This document shows positions 8,424-16,459 of a stretch of DNA of 64,000 nt, piece by piece. Source of the stretch: an uncultured Acetatifactor sp. (GTDB lineage: Bacteria; Bacillota; Clostridia; Lachnospirales; Lachnospiraceae). How positions within the stretch are numbered: position 1 is the stretch's first letter; each line of letters begins with the position of its first letter. Location: positions 12,561 through 76,560 of the forward strand of contig CAJUJN010000002.1 of NCBI GenBank assembly GCA_910586775.1, given 5' to 3'. Under the pieces are notes generated by a model, which was given only the letters and a program-made list of their open reading frames with translations, ran no database searches and had not been told where the DNA came from. The translations under genes were made by a program, and so were the position numbers.

Positions 8424-9515
8424 TTACGAAACCGACCCTCCTTCCGCTGCATCCGAAACGGCAGATTTTTCTCCTGCTGAATCGTTATCCGAGACAGCGG
8501 ACTCCTCTCCCGTTAAATCGGCATCTGAAGCAGGATCTTCTCCCTCCGGGCCTGCGCCCGAAACAACAGCTTTTTCTTCTTCTGTTTCGTTATCCGAGAC
8601 AACGGACTCCTCTCCCGTTAAATCGCCGTCCGAAGCAGTGTCTTCTTCTCCCTCCGGGCCTGCGCCCGAAACAGTGGACTCCTCTTCCGTTAAATCGCCG
8701 TCCGAAACAGAACCCTCTTCATCTCCCTCTGTCTTTTCGTCCGCTGCCGCATCCGAAAACACGTCTCCCCCTACTCCCGGCACAGGAAGCCCGTCGTCAG
8801 CAGCCGTCAGTGTACCGGAGCCGTCATCCCACTGATAGGATATCATGACCTGAAAATCTCCGTCTCTCCATGGCTCCACTGCATTTTCATTTACCTCACC
8901 GGTTATATAGAAGGACAGCTCTTCACCTGCTCCGAGTTCCACCTCATATGAACCCGTTCCTTCCTCTGTAAAGAGAACAGAGTCTCCGTTTCCAATAACC
9001 ATCTCCATATAAATCGCTTTTTCGCTGCCCTCATGGATGCCAGCCTTATCTGCTCTGACAATACCACTATTCCCGTTCTGAGGCACACAGGCAAATTGAT
9101 ACAAAAGCAGTTTTACTGTTTTCATTCCAACATTTCTAATCACATACTGCTCCGAATGAACCTGTCCCTCGCCGCCGATTTCCCATGGATCTATTACTAC
9201 CGTTATTTTCTCGGGAATTTGCAAATTCGTATCGGCCTTACCATTTTTTCCATATATTGAATCCAAAACCTGTTTGTTTAGCTCTGCTTTGCCCTGAGAA
9301 TCAACTGCCGCATCGGTTTCCGGAGACAGGTCTATGTTCTCACTATCCAGACCAGGCACGCCTGCATCATTACCGGAAACAGTACCCTGACTGGATGGTT
9401 CAGCCACATGCCCCACTTCCGCAGCCTCTGACACATTTCCGAATACATAGCATCCGCTTCCTGCTAAAATAAGCGCAAGCGCCACCGCTAAATGACTTTT
9501 CATTCTTCTTTTCAT
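8424..9515 (-). CDS. Exported protein with acidic Ser/Asp/Glu repeat tail
   Basis: 363 residues. The signal peptide runs over ~1-31 (KRRMKSHLAVALALILAGSGCYVFG); the GSGC could also be a lipobox, so lipidation is possible. Residues ~95-240 form a globular region that probably adopts a beta-sandwich (QIPEKITVVIDPWEIGG; LGAGEELSFYITGEV). From ~260 to the end the protein is a repeat tail of units such as ESTVSGAGPEGEEDTASDGDLTG in changing order, strongly acidic, like a stalk or cell-wall spacer. The tail is encoded by imperfect ~70-base DNA repeats (8450-8720), which could vary in copy number. No LPxTG is present. The promoter at 9586-9612 is of sigma-28 type, linking it to the flagellar regulon. 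Function unknown. Confidence 0.68.
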   Translation of the reverse strand: MKRRMKSHLAVALALILAGSGCYVFGNVSEAAEVGHVAEPSSQGTVSGNDAGVPGLDSENIDLSPETDAAVDSQGKAELNKQVLDSIYGKNGKADTNLQIPEKITVVIDPWEIGGEGQVHSEQYVIRNVGMKTVKLLLYQFACVPQNGNSGIVRADKAGIHEGSEKAIYMEMVIGNGDSVLFTEEGTGSYEVELGAGEELSFYITGEVNENAVEPWRDGDFQVMISYQWDDGSGTLTAADDGLPVPGVGGDVFSDAAADEKTEGDEEGSVSDGDLTEEESTVSGAGPEGEEDTASDGDLTGEESVVSDNETEEEKAVVSGAGPEGEDPASDADLTGEESAVSDNDSAGEKSAVSDAAEGGSVS

Positions 9516-9585
9516 ATACCCTACCTCTAAGTCTCAAAAATTGACTGTGTGCTTTTTGCCTATCCTTTTCACTCCTATAAATTGT

Positions 9586-9612
9586 ATATCGGATATCTTC
9601 GCATAAAGTTCA
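9586..9612 (-). promoter_or_regulatory. Sigma-28-like promoter before the acidic-repeat exported protein
   Basis: Minus strand: TGAA (9612-9609), 16 bases, CCGATAT (9592-9586). The -10 is a perfect match to the Gram-positive sigma-D box and the -35 matches three of four bases. The same spacing occurs before flagellin 1. It suggests the exported protein is made with late flagellar genes. Confidence 0.6.
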
Positions 9613-9699
9613 ATAAGCAATCAGCAACTTTTTCAGTTCCATTTTATGGTACCATCTCTCAACGTAAACCGATTCTCTGCAAAATTAGTTCTCTCCCCT

Positions 9700-11553
9700 T
9701 CACATCCGGCTCTCACAAAGCATCTGCAGTTCCATCAGTTCAGGATCCTGCGGGAAGAAACCTCTCAACTGCAAAATTACCCCATGCGCCGCCTGATACT
9801 GTCCCTGCTTCATTAATAACCTGACCTTTTCCTTCAGCTGGGCTACCAGATCCGCCATTTCCTGCTCCACGGGAATTTCCTGCGCCGCATGGGCCTGCTG
9901 CATCCCCTGCCCGCTGTCTGCCTCTGTGCAGCCCTCCCCGTTTCCCGACTTTCCGTAATGCCTCATATCGTCTCTGCCCCGGACATCCTCCGCAGGCGCT
10001 CCGCCGTCCCCCGCACAAGCCGATGCTTCCGCCGGCTGTCCTGAAGCCTTCCCCGGTGCCGCCATATAAGCAGCCTCTGACGCTCCGCCCCATGGCCGCC
10101 CAGCCTGCGCCGTCTCTGCCGGCACCTCCGGCATGGTCAGTATCTCAAAAAGCTGCCACAGATGAGGATATTTTCCCTCTCTCTCATCCCAGCAGTCCAT
10201 CCTGCATTCTTTCACCGGCTCTGCCTTTTCCAAATGCTCCATCAACGCACTGAAATCCTGCTTCCATCTCTCCCTGTGAGGCTGTGCAATCGCAGTATAC
10301 CAGTCCTGAACGGAATTAAGCCATAAATCCAACGTTCTGCCGGCAAGCAGCTTCTCCGCACGTTCCGCGTCCCCCACCGCCAGAGCAGCTGCGAACGCCC
10401 ATCCTACCGCCTTCTTATACCGCCCCGGGTCAAAGGTCACATCCAGAATCAACGTATCCTGCCGATACAGCTTATCTCTGTTTTTATCAAAATAGTCCTT
10501 CCATTCCAGATAGCGCTCCGAACAATTCAGACACTCACCGTAATTCAGCAGTTCCCCGTAGGCAAAAATCATATCGCCGTTAATGGCCGCCTTCGCCAGC
10601 TCGTTAATCGGCGCCTTCAGGTAGTTCTCCCCCAACTCCACCGTGTCCTCCATGCGCCACTGCTCCAGGCGCATCTTCACGGCCGCGGCATGCAGCGCAT
10701 CGAGATGTACGGCATTCTCTACTCTTTGGGGGTCACGGTTTGCTATCCCTTTGTCCGCCATTTCTCCCGCCGACTTGTAATCCCGCATGGCATAATATTC
10801 CGCCACAGCCTGCAGATAATGCTTCATGCAGTGGGGATCCTTCTCGATGGTGGGCAGAAGCAGCCCCAGATTCCTTCTGCGCTTAGCCGCCTGCACTTCC
10901 GGGTCCGGGGAGGCGTAGCCGAAATGGTGTACATAGGCATCAAAAAATTTCTCCGGCTCCAAAAGCGGCCATAAGGACTCGTGAATCGGGTAAAAAAATC
11001 TGGTCTGGGGACGCATTCTGGTCATGCGCGTCACATGCATGTCGCGCCATGTATCCCCTTCCATATCCAGATAATTCCGCTGTATATAGGAAGCCGACTC
11101 GTACCGGAGATATGCTCCCTTGAGAAAGAAGTCCTCCAGCTCCGCCGTATCTTCAAACCACTCATCGTCGTCCATGAACATAAACCACTGTCCTGACGCT
11201 TCCTTCAATCCCGCCATTCTGGCAGCGGAAAAGTCATCACACCAGGCGAACCTGACAATTTTATCCGCCTTCCGCGCCAGACGCTCATGCATCTCCTCCG
11301 AACATCCGGTATCCACCAGAATCAACTCACTGGGCACCCGGCTTCGCAGCTTTTCCAAGGAATCTATGGATTTCTCCGTAGTCTCCTCCCGCCCGGACAC
11401 CAGCATGGAAATGCTCAGCAACTTCTGGTTCGGATTGTATCTTACTGCTCTATTTGAAACAGCGGAACTATTCTGAAAGTAATTCCATCCGGAATGATTC
11501 CTGCTGTGTTTTTTCTTACCCTGACTTTTCCTGCTCACGGTTCTCTTCTCCAT
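9700..11553 (-). CDS. Family 2 glycosyltransferase with helical/TPR-like C-terminus, probable flagellin glycosyltransferase
   Basis: 617 residues from ATG 11553; a GTG at 11667 would add 38 residues but its N-terminal extension is encoded by repeat-like, hairpin-rich DNA, so the shorter form is preferred. Residues ~45-240 are a GT-A fold: LLSISMLVSGREETTEKSI, ELILVDTGCSEE and the metal-binding FMFMDDDEWFED (DxD). The rest is alpha-helical with TPR-like pairs (EYYAMRDYKSAGEMADKGI; LLMKQGQYQAAHGVILQL), broken by a Gly/Ala/Glu-rich linker near residues 505-570. GT2-TPR proteins next to flagellin genes commonly O-glycosylate flagellin. The gene is directly downstream of two flagellins and has its own sigma-A promoter at 11772-11800. 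Role inferred from context; the GT2 call itself is firm. Confidence 0.82.
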   Translation of the reverse strand: MEKRTVSRKSQGKKKHSRNHSGWNYFQNSSAVSNRAVRYNPNQKLLSISMLVSGREETTEKSIDSLEKLRSRVPSELILVDTGCSEEMHERLARKADKIVRFAWCDDFSAARMAGLKEASGQWFMFMDDDEWFEDTAELEDFFLKGAYLRYESASYIQRNYLDMEGDTWRDMHVTRMTRMRPQTRFFYPIHESLWPLLEPEKFFDAYVHHFGYASPDPEVQAAKRRRNLGLLLPTIEKDPHCMKHYLQAVAEYYAMRDYKSAGEMADKGIANRDPQRVENAVHLDALHAAAVKMRLEQWRMEDTVELGENYLKAPINELAKAAINGDMIFAYGELLNYGECLNCSERYLEWKDYFDKNRDKLYRQDTLILDVTFDPGRYKKAVGWAFAAALAVGDAERAEKLLAGRTLDLWLNSVQDWYTAIAQPHRERWKQDFSALMEHLEKAEPVKECRMDCWDEREGKYPHLWQLFEILTMPEVPAETAQAGRPWGGASEAAYMAAPGKASGQPAEASACAGDGGAPAEDVRGRDDMRHYGKSGNGEGCTEADSGQGMQQAHAAQEIPVEQEMADLVAQLKEKVRLLMKQGQYQAAHGVILQLRGFFPQDPELMELQMLCESRM

Positions 11554-11676
11554 TTCTGTCTTTACTGTATTGATATTTTGGGGGTGCCAGTCAATGACCG
11601 TGTTGGTTTCCGAGTTTCGGTTATATCGGGATACCGTGTTTATGGCACTTCCGTGCCGTACCAACACCTATGTTAA

Positions 11677-11742
11677 CTAACGCCATGCTGGCGGTCTGCA
11701 GTCAGGCTGTACTGCAAATTTATCCGGTGTGCAGTATAACAT
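11677..11742 (-). CDS. Possible 21-codon upstream ORF in the glycosyltransferase leader
   Basis: ATG 11742 has GGGGG six bases upstream, a better ribosome site than that of the glycosyltransferase itself. The frame reads 21 codons through the truncated palindromic repeat (11682-11738) and stops at 11677, ten bases before the alternative GTG 11667. It may be a leader peptide affecting translation of the downstream gene, or chance. No family resemblance. Confidence 0.3.
   Translation of the reverse strand: MLYCTPDKFAVQPDCRPPAWR
11682..11738 (-). repeat. Truncated copy (A) of the ~101-bp palindromic element
   Basis: Matches the right half of the element seen in full at 20026-20126: the GCGGTCTGCAGTC core and the ending GTGCAGTATA are kept, the left half is missing. 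It sits in the 5' leader of the glycosyltransferase gene, downstream of its promoter. Confidence 0.8.
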
Positions 11743-11771
11743 GCAAATCCCCCAGGTAAGAACTTATTACT

Positions 11772-11800
11772 ATTATAATGGGATATTGCTAAAAAGGCAA
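11772..11800 (-). promoter_or_regulatory. Sigma-A promoter for the flagellin glycosyltransferase
   Basis: Minus strand TTGCCT (11800-11795), 17 bases, TATAAT (11777-11772). It lies between flagellin 1 and the glycosyltransferase, so the latter can be expressed apart from sigma-28 control. Confidence 0.75.
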
Positions 11801-11870
11801 GAAAAGCTTAACATAAGCTTCAAAAAGTAATATTCAACTCTTAGTCAGCCACGTCAGGCGTTATTGCTAA

Positions 11871-11894
11871 GAAAGGACCGGCTTACGCCGATCC
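11871..11894 (-). terminator. Probable terminator after flagellin 1
   Basis: Hairpin GGATCGGC-GTAA-GCCGGTCC with one G-T pair on the minus strand, followed by TTTCTT. It lies ~80 bases after the flagellin stop. The T-tract is weak. Confidence 0.5.
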
Positions 11895-11972
11895 TTCCCA
11901 TTTACAATCTTCATTTGGAAGATAGTGAATACATTTCTCCCTTTACAACTTAGCTTTAAACTCTTACAAGAA

Positions 11973-13370
11973 TTAGCCAAGTAAGGACAGAACACCCTGA
12001 TTAGCCTGATTGGACTGAGCCAACATAGCCTGACCTGCCTGAGCAAGAATCTGGTTGTTGGAGTAGGTAACCATCTGAGTAGCCATGTCTGTATCACGGA
12101 TAGCAGATTCAGCACTCTGGGTATTCTCAACAACGTTATCCAGGTTAGCGATGGTATGCTCAAGTCTGTTCTGAACAGCACCGAGGGATGCTCTCTGGTT
12201 GGAAACTTTCTGCAGAGCGTCTGCAATGGTGTCGATAGCAGCGGTTGCGTTGTCAGCATTGTCGCCGTTAACCTTCAGGCCGTTAACACCAAGACCCTTT
12301 GCGCTCATCATTGCAATGTTCATATTGATCTTGTTGTCTGCGGAGGAGTCAGCACCTACATGCAGGCTCAAATCAACTGCACTGTTCAGGTCTGCAAAGG
12401 TTTCTACCTTCAGCCATGTCTCGATTCCGCCAGTCTTTGTTGCGGTTCCGTCATCCTTCTTATCTGTTACATAAGAACTGATAGACTTGATATCAGTGCT
12501 ATGGTCATTCTTGATGGCAGCCATCATCTCATCCATGCTGGCAAATGCCTTAATAGTAGCCTGACCGTTCACGGCTCCGCCATTCTCATGAGCGCCGTAC
12601 TTGTTCAGGAAATCTACCGTCTGGCTGACAGAAGCTGCTGCTGCAGAACCAGTTGCTGCAGTAGAATCAATCGCATAATAAGTAACATCGCCTACCTTAA
12701 TACTGTAACCCTTAATAGCGGTACTATTCAAAACTGTCTTCTGAATGTCTCCGTCATACCCGATTGCCGGCTCGCCTGTAACGCCGATTGTAGTTCCAAT
12801 AGCCATTGATGCAGTCAAAGTGGTCGTGCCTGCCTTCAGAATACCTGTAGAATCATTTACACCCTTCTCAGAAGTTCCGAACAATTTGCCGTTAGCAGTC
12901 TCAAGAGCAGTCTTGGAATCACTGAATGTCAGTTTTCCAACTTCACCCTTGTTATTGCCCTTCATAAGGTAGGTTTCATTGAACTTTGTGGTGATAGCTA
13001 CACGGTCAATCTCCGTTACCAACTGATTAACTTCGCTCTGGATAGCTTCTCTGTCGCTCTCGGACATAGGGCCATTTGCAGCCTTAACTGCCAGTTCATT
13101 CATTCTCTGAAGCATATCATGAACTTCTGTCAGAGCACCTTCAGCGGTCTGCACTGCACTGATACCATCCTGTGCGTTGGCGGAAGCCTGTGTAAGGCCA
13201 CGAATCTGCTTTCTCATTTTCTCGGAGATAGCCAGACCCGCTGCATCATCTGCTGCACGGTTGATCTTATAACCAGAGGACAACTTCTCGGTTGCCTTTG
13301 CCTGGGAATTTGTAGTGAGACCTAACATTCTGTTAGAGTTCATTGCTGTTAAATTGTGCTGTACTACCAT
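11973..13370 (-). CDS. hag/fliC: Flagellin 1
   Basis: 465 residues. The N-terminal D0/D1 (VVQHNLTAMNSNRMLG, then AADDAAGLAISEKMRKQIRG) and C-terminal D1/D0 (VSNQRASLGAVQNRLEHTI, ending QANQGVLSLLG) are classic flagellin. The central ~200 residues are a Lachnospiraceae-type variable domain, surface-exposed in the filament and likely glycosylated. AGGAGG precedes the ATG. It is expressed from a sigma-28 promoter at 13560-13586 with a ~180-base leader that has two CCGGAAG motifs (13464-13470, 13505-13511) plus the GGA of the ribosome site; these could bind CsrA, whose gene and antagonist fliW are nearby. It is secreted by the flagellar type III apparatus with FliS. A second flagellin lies upstream with the same ends and a different centre. 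Confidence 0.97.
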   Translation of the reverse strand: MVVQHNLTAMNSNRMLGLTTNSQAKATEKLSSGYKINRAADDAAGLAISEKMRKQIRGLTQASANAQDGISAVQTAEGALTEVHDMLQRMNELAVKAANGPMSESDREAIQSEVNQLVTEIDRVAITTKFNETYLMKGNNKGEVGKLTFSDSKTALETANGKLFGTSEKGVNDSTGILKAGTTTLTASMAIGTTIGVTGEPAIGYDGDIQKTVLNSTAIKGYSIKVGDVTYYAIDSTAATGSAAAASVSQTVDFLNKYGAHENGGAVNGQATIKAFASMDEMMAAIKNDHSTDIKSISSYVTDKKDDGTATKTGGIETWLKVETFADLNSAVDLSLHVGADSSADNKINMNIAMMSAKGLGVNGLKVNGDNADNATAAIDTIADALQKVSNQRASLGAVQNRLEHTIANLDNVVENTQSAESAIRDTDMATQMVTYSNNQILAQAGQAMLAQSNQANQGVLSLLG

Positions 13371-13559
13371 TATATATTCCTCCTTGAAATAGATTGCCTC
13401 TTCCCTGAGGCTATTTGTGTCTCCCGCTCTCGGATTCGCACGTTCCTACCTGCGGTACTCAATCTTCCGGAACCTCCTCCCACAATCGTGCGCATTGCTT
13501 TGGACTTCCGGATGTAAGCATTAAACAGTATCCATACCATTTTGCTTTACTTGATAAAT

Positions 13560-13586
13560 ATATCGGAGCTATTTGAAATTACTTTA
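13560..13586 (-). promoter_or_regulatory. Sigma-28 promoter of flagellin 1
   Basis: Minus strand TAAA (13586-13583), 16 bases, CCGATAT (13566-13560); full match to both boxes of the sigma-D consensus. The predicted start near 13552 gives a ~180-base leader. Confidence 0.9.
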
Positions 13587-13648
13587 GGGGATTTTTAAAA
13601 TTTTTCGCTTTTTCCGCCTTGTTTTTTCACGGGCAGTAACAGACTGCG

Positions 13649-13687
13649 AAAAGTCCCGCCGTATTCAAATCAAAAATACGGCGGGAC
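13649..13687 (-). terminator. Terminator of flagellin 2
   Basis: Perfect 13-bp stem (GTCCCGCCGTATT 13653-13665 with its complement 13675-13687) and a nine-base loop, then TTTT on the minus strand. It lies 68 bases after the flagellin 2 stop codon and isolates the two flagellin transcripts. Confidence 0.9.
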
Positions 13688-13754
13688 AAGTACTCACTCG
13701 TTATACAATCAGGTTGGCAAATGTTTACAATCGTGAATATAAATTGTGTACTGC

Positions 13755-15203
13755 TTACTGCAGCAGAGACAATACGCCTGATGTAGCCTGGTTAGACTGC
13801 GCTAGCATTGCCTGACCTGCCTGTGCCAGAATCTGGTTGTTGGAGTACTCAACCATCTGGGATGCCATATCCGTGTCACGGATAGATGCTTCCGCACTGG
13901 TGGTATTCTCAACCACGTTATCCAAGTTGGCAATGGTATGCTCCAGCCTGTTCTGGATGGCACCCAAGGCCGCTCTCTGGTTGGATACCTTCTGCAATGC
14001 ATCGGACACCACGTCAATAGCGGCAGTAGCGGCATCTCCTGTATCTCCGCTAACGTCCAGGCCGTTCAGGCCAAGGCCTCTTGCACTGAGCATCGCGATG
14101 TTCATATGGATCTTATTGTCCTGAGAGGAATCGGTTCCTACATGCAGACTTACGTCGATTGCATCGTTCACATCCGCAAAGGTTTCGGCCCTCATTCCGA
14201 TGCTGCCGGTGGGATATACAAAGGAGGTAACTGTCTTGATATCCTCGCTGTGATCTGCCTTTATGGCCGCCATCATCTCGTCCATGCTGGAAAACGCTTT
14301 TATTACCGGGTTGCCTGCATTCGCCGGATTCGGACTCTTATTAATGTTCCTTACCACTTCGCTTACGCTCAGCTTGTCGTCAATCGGATCCGCAATTCCC
14401 AACGTCTTCTCTACCAAAACATAAACGACATCGTTGGGATTCCCGCCTACCGGCCCTACGGTTTTTCCGGTATACTGTGTATTCGCGGCACTGTTGCTGG
14501 CCGTCATATCCAATCCCTTTATCGACATTGTGGCCGTGGGCTGAACACCGGCGGGAGCTGTCGGATTGTCAGCGGGTATCGCTGCCTCTACGACGGTTAC
14601 GCCCGCACTCACTTTTATGTTAAAAATACCCGTGCCGGCATTAATCAGCGTAGATGCGCCTGGGGTGCCGGGAGCAGGGCTGACTAAATCTCCCTTGTGG
14701 TCGGCTGCAACACCGCCGAAATCTTTCGCCAATGCCGCCTCTGCCGATGAAAATGTCAGCTTCGCAACCTCTCCCTTATTGTTACCTCTCATCAGGTAGG
14801 TCTCGTTGAATTTCGTGGTCGTTGCAATTCTGTCAACCTCGGATACCAGCTGGTTAACTTCGCTCTGCACCGCCTCTCTGTCCGTCTCGGACATCGTACC
14901 GTTGGCCGCCTTCACGGTCAGCTCTGCCAACCTGTGAATCATGTCATGCACCTCGTTGAGTGCTCCGTCAGCGGTCTGTACTGCGCTGATACCGTCCTGC
15001 GCATTCAGGGAAGCCTGGGTCAGGCCTCTGATCTGCTTTCTCATCTTCTCGCTGATGGCAAGCCCCGCCGCATCGTCTGCCGCACGGTTGATCTTATAAC
15101 CGGAAGACAGCTTCTCCGTAGCCTTTGCCTGAGAAGTCGTCGTCAATCCTAACATTCTGTTAGAGTTCATAGCCGTAAGATTGTGTTTTACTATCATTGC
15201 CAT
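13755..15203 (-). CDS. hag/fliC: Flagellin 2
   Basis: 482 residues, start MAMIVKHNLTAMNS; GGAGG lies ten bases before the first ATG. Terminal helices match flagellin 1 nearly residue for residue (SQAKATEKLSSGYKINRAAD; ALQKVSNQRAALGAIQNRL), ending QATSGVLSLLQ. The centre (~170-330) differs clearly from flagellin 1 and is rich in Ala, Gly, Pro and Asn. Its own sigma-28 promoter is at 15324-15351 and its own terminator at 13649-13687, so the two flagellins are separate units. Both may be built into one filament, or they may serve different conditions. Codon use in the centre looks slightly more GC-rich than in flagellin 1, which may mean divergence after duplication or allele exchange. Confidence 0.97.
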   Translation of the reverse strand: MAMIVKHNLTAMNSNRMLGLTTTSQAKATEKLSSGYKINRAADDAAGLAISEKMRKQIRGLTQASLNAQDGISAVQTADGALNEVHDMIHRLAELTVKAANGTMSETDREAVQSEVNQLVSEVDRIATTTKFNETYLMRGNNKGEVAKLTFSSAEAALAKDFGGVAADHKGDLVSPAPGTPGASTLINAGTGIFNIKVSAGVTVVEAAIPADNPTAPAGVQPTATMSIKGLDMTASNSAANTQYTGKTVGPVGGNPNDVVYVLVEKTLGIADPIDDKLSVSEVVRNINKSPNPANAGNPVIKAFSSMDEMMAAIKADHSEDIKTVTSFVYPTGSIGMRAETFADVNDAIDVSLHVGTDSSQDNKIHMNIAMLSARGLGLNGLDVSGDTGDAATAAIDVVSDALQKVSNQRAALGAIQNRLEHTIANLDNVVENTTSAEASIRDTDMASQMVEYSNNQILAQAGQAMLAQSNQATSGVLSLLQ

Positions 15204-15323
15204 ATTCTTTATTCCTCCTTGAATAAACTCCGTCCCCCGCGGGTCGCTTCTTGCTTTTTATAATCTGTTGAACTTTAACAGATGCTCTGTTACAGCATAT
15301 GCCACGCCAACCTGTTTTCTATT

Positions 15324-15351
15324 ATATCGGTCCGTCTTCCTTAAAAATTTA
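15324..15351 (-). promoter_or_regulatory. Sigma-28 promoter of flagellin 2
   Basis: Minus strand TAAA (15351-15348), 17 bases, CCGATAT (15330-15324). The spacer is one base longer than usual. The ~115-base leader includes a TCTGTT/AACAGA hairpin. Confidence 0.78.
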
Positions 15352-15405
15352 TATGGAATTTAAAATTTATTTCATTTTATTCCGCCGCACGAACTCCTTC
15401 TAAGC

Positions 15406-15436
15406 AAAAAACCCCGGAACCCGCAGGTTACCGGAG
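15406..15436 (-). terminator. Terminator of the flaG-fliD-fliS-fliT operon
   Basis: CTCCGGTAACC / GGTTCCGGGG stem around CTGC on the minus strand, directly followed by six T. It ends transcription just after the FliT-like gene at 15445. Confidence 0.9.
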
Positions 15437-15444
15437 CATGTATG

Positions 15445-15921
15445 CTATTTCTTCTTATCCATAAGCTGAGGCGCCACTACTGCCGACTTGCTCATGGTCT
15501 TATAATAGCCGAGAGCCGCCTTGGAAGACTTACGTCCCATTCGTATGCCGTCGCGCTGCCTGCGAAAGAAATCTTCTATCAGCTTCTTATTCCGGGCCTC
15601 CTGTGTCTGAATGGCAACGCTTGCATCCGTCACTTCCGTCACCAGTCCCTGCAATCTCCGAATCTGCTCCGCGTATTGCGCGCGGTTATCCTTCAATTCC
15701 GCAGCCACATTGGCATACAGCTTGTCAAAACCGCTGTCCAATGCATTCAGCTTGTCTATCAGAAGTCCCTTTTCCTCCACATATTCATCGAACTTGTCAA
15801 TGTCCGCCATACCGGACTGGAAAAGCTCCTGCTGATGCAGATTATACTTCTGGACTTCCGCCATGACCTGCAGCTTCTTCCGAAGGCTTTCCTCCAGGAG
15901 CATCAGATAGTTTCCCGTCAT
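15445..15921 (-). CDS. fliT: FliT/FlgN-like flagellar export chaperone
   Basis: 158 residues, almost all predicted helical and charged (SLRKKLQVMAEVQKYNLHQQ; DKLNALDSGFDKLYANVAAE), matching the coiled-coil build of FlgN/FliT chaperones. Position directly after fliS fits fliT, which in other bacteria binds FliD and keeps it export-competent. Sequence identity among FliT proteins is low, so the name rests largely on position and helical pattern. A basic tail (RRQRDGIRMGRKSSKAALGY) extends beyond the usual ~120 residues. It starts four bases after the fliS stop. Confidence 0.68.
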   Translation of the reverse strand: MTGNYLMLLEESLRKKLQVMAEVQKYNLHQQELFQSGMADIDKFDEYVEEKGLLIDKLNALDSGFDKLYANVAAELKDNRAQYAEQIRRLQGLVTEVTDASVAIQTQEARNKKLIEDFFRRQRDGIRMGRKSSKAALGYYKTMSKSAVVAPQLMDKKK

Positions 15922-15925
15922 GCCC

Positions 15926-16300
15926 TTAATCCCTGCCTCTCTTCATGACTTCCTTCCAGGTATCGCGCATGGAGCGCAGATGACCGTTTACTTCCTCCAG
16001 AATCTCTTTGTCCTTCTTTATGTTCGCTTCAATCAGCCTCTGGCTCATATAAGTATAAACCCGCTCGAAATGCTCTGCCACCGGATACTTCATATCCAAC
16101 GTCTGACGGAGATAATCAATGATACGCTCCGTCTTCTGGATATGAATATGTGCCTTTTCCACATCCCTGCTCTCCACCGCTGCGATGGCAATATTACAGA
16201 ATTTAATAGCGCCCTCATAGAGCATCAGCGTCAGCTCCGCCGGGGAAGCTGTCAGAATCTTACCGTTATTGTACTGTCCATATGCATTGGGTAACGCCAT
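15926..16300 (-). CDS. fliS: Flagellin export chaperone FliS
   Basis: 124 residues, the normal FliS length. It starts MALPNAYGQY and includes ILTASPAELTLMLYEGAIKF, the family signature. FliS binds the disordered C-terminus of flagellin in the cytoplasm and delivers it to the export gate; in Bacillus subtilis it also feeds the FliW-CsrA switch, and both partners are encoded here. It lies between fliD and the FliT-like gene. Confidence 0.97.
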   Translation of the reverse strand: MALPNAYGQYNNGKILTASPAELTLMLYEGAIKFCNIAIAAVESRDVEKAHIHIQKTERIIDYLRQTLDMKYPVAEHFERVYTYMSQRLIEANIKKDKEILEEVNGHLRSMRDTWKEVMKRGRD

Positions 16301-16459
16301 ACCACACCTTACCTTTCATCATTTCTGCCATAACGGACAACAGCGTTTCTGCCGGCTTCCGCCTGCAGGCCTCTTCCCTTCGGGCAGCAAACTGCTCTCC
16401 CGACGGAAACAGGCTGCGCAGGCAGTTAAATTTACCCTACAACAGAGTCGCCGCCGCTA

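Larger units (their letters stand above)
13371..13754 (-). other. Flagellin 1 leader plus flagellin 2 terminator region
   Basis: 384 bases without a gene. From 13754 leftward they hold the flagellin 2 terminator (13649-13687), an AT-rich stretch, the sigma-28 promoter (13560-13586) and a structured leader with GGA motifs suited to CsrA. Confidence 0.6.

Noticed and set aside
11554..11667. Start of the glycosyltransferase at GTG 11667
   Set aside because: The extra 38 residues come from hairpin-rich, repeat-adjacent DNA and have no ribosome site; ATG 11553 is preferred, though not proven.
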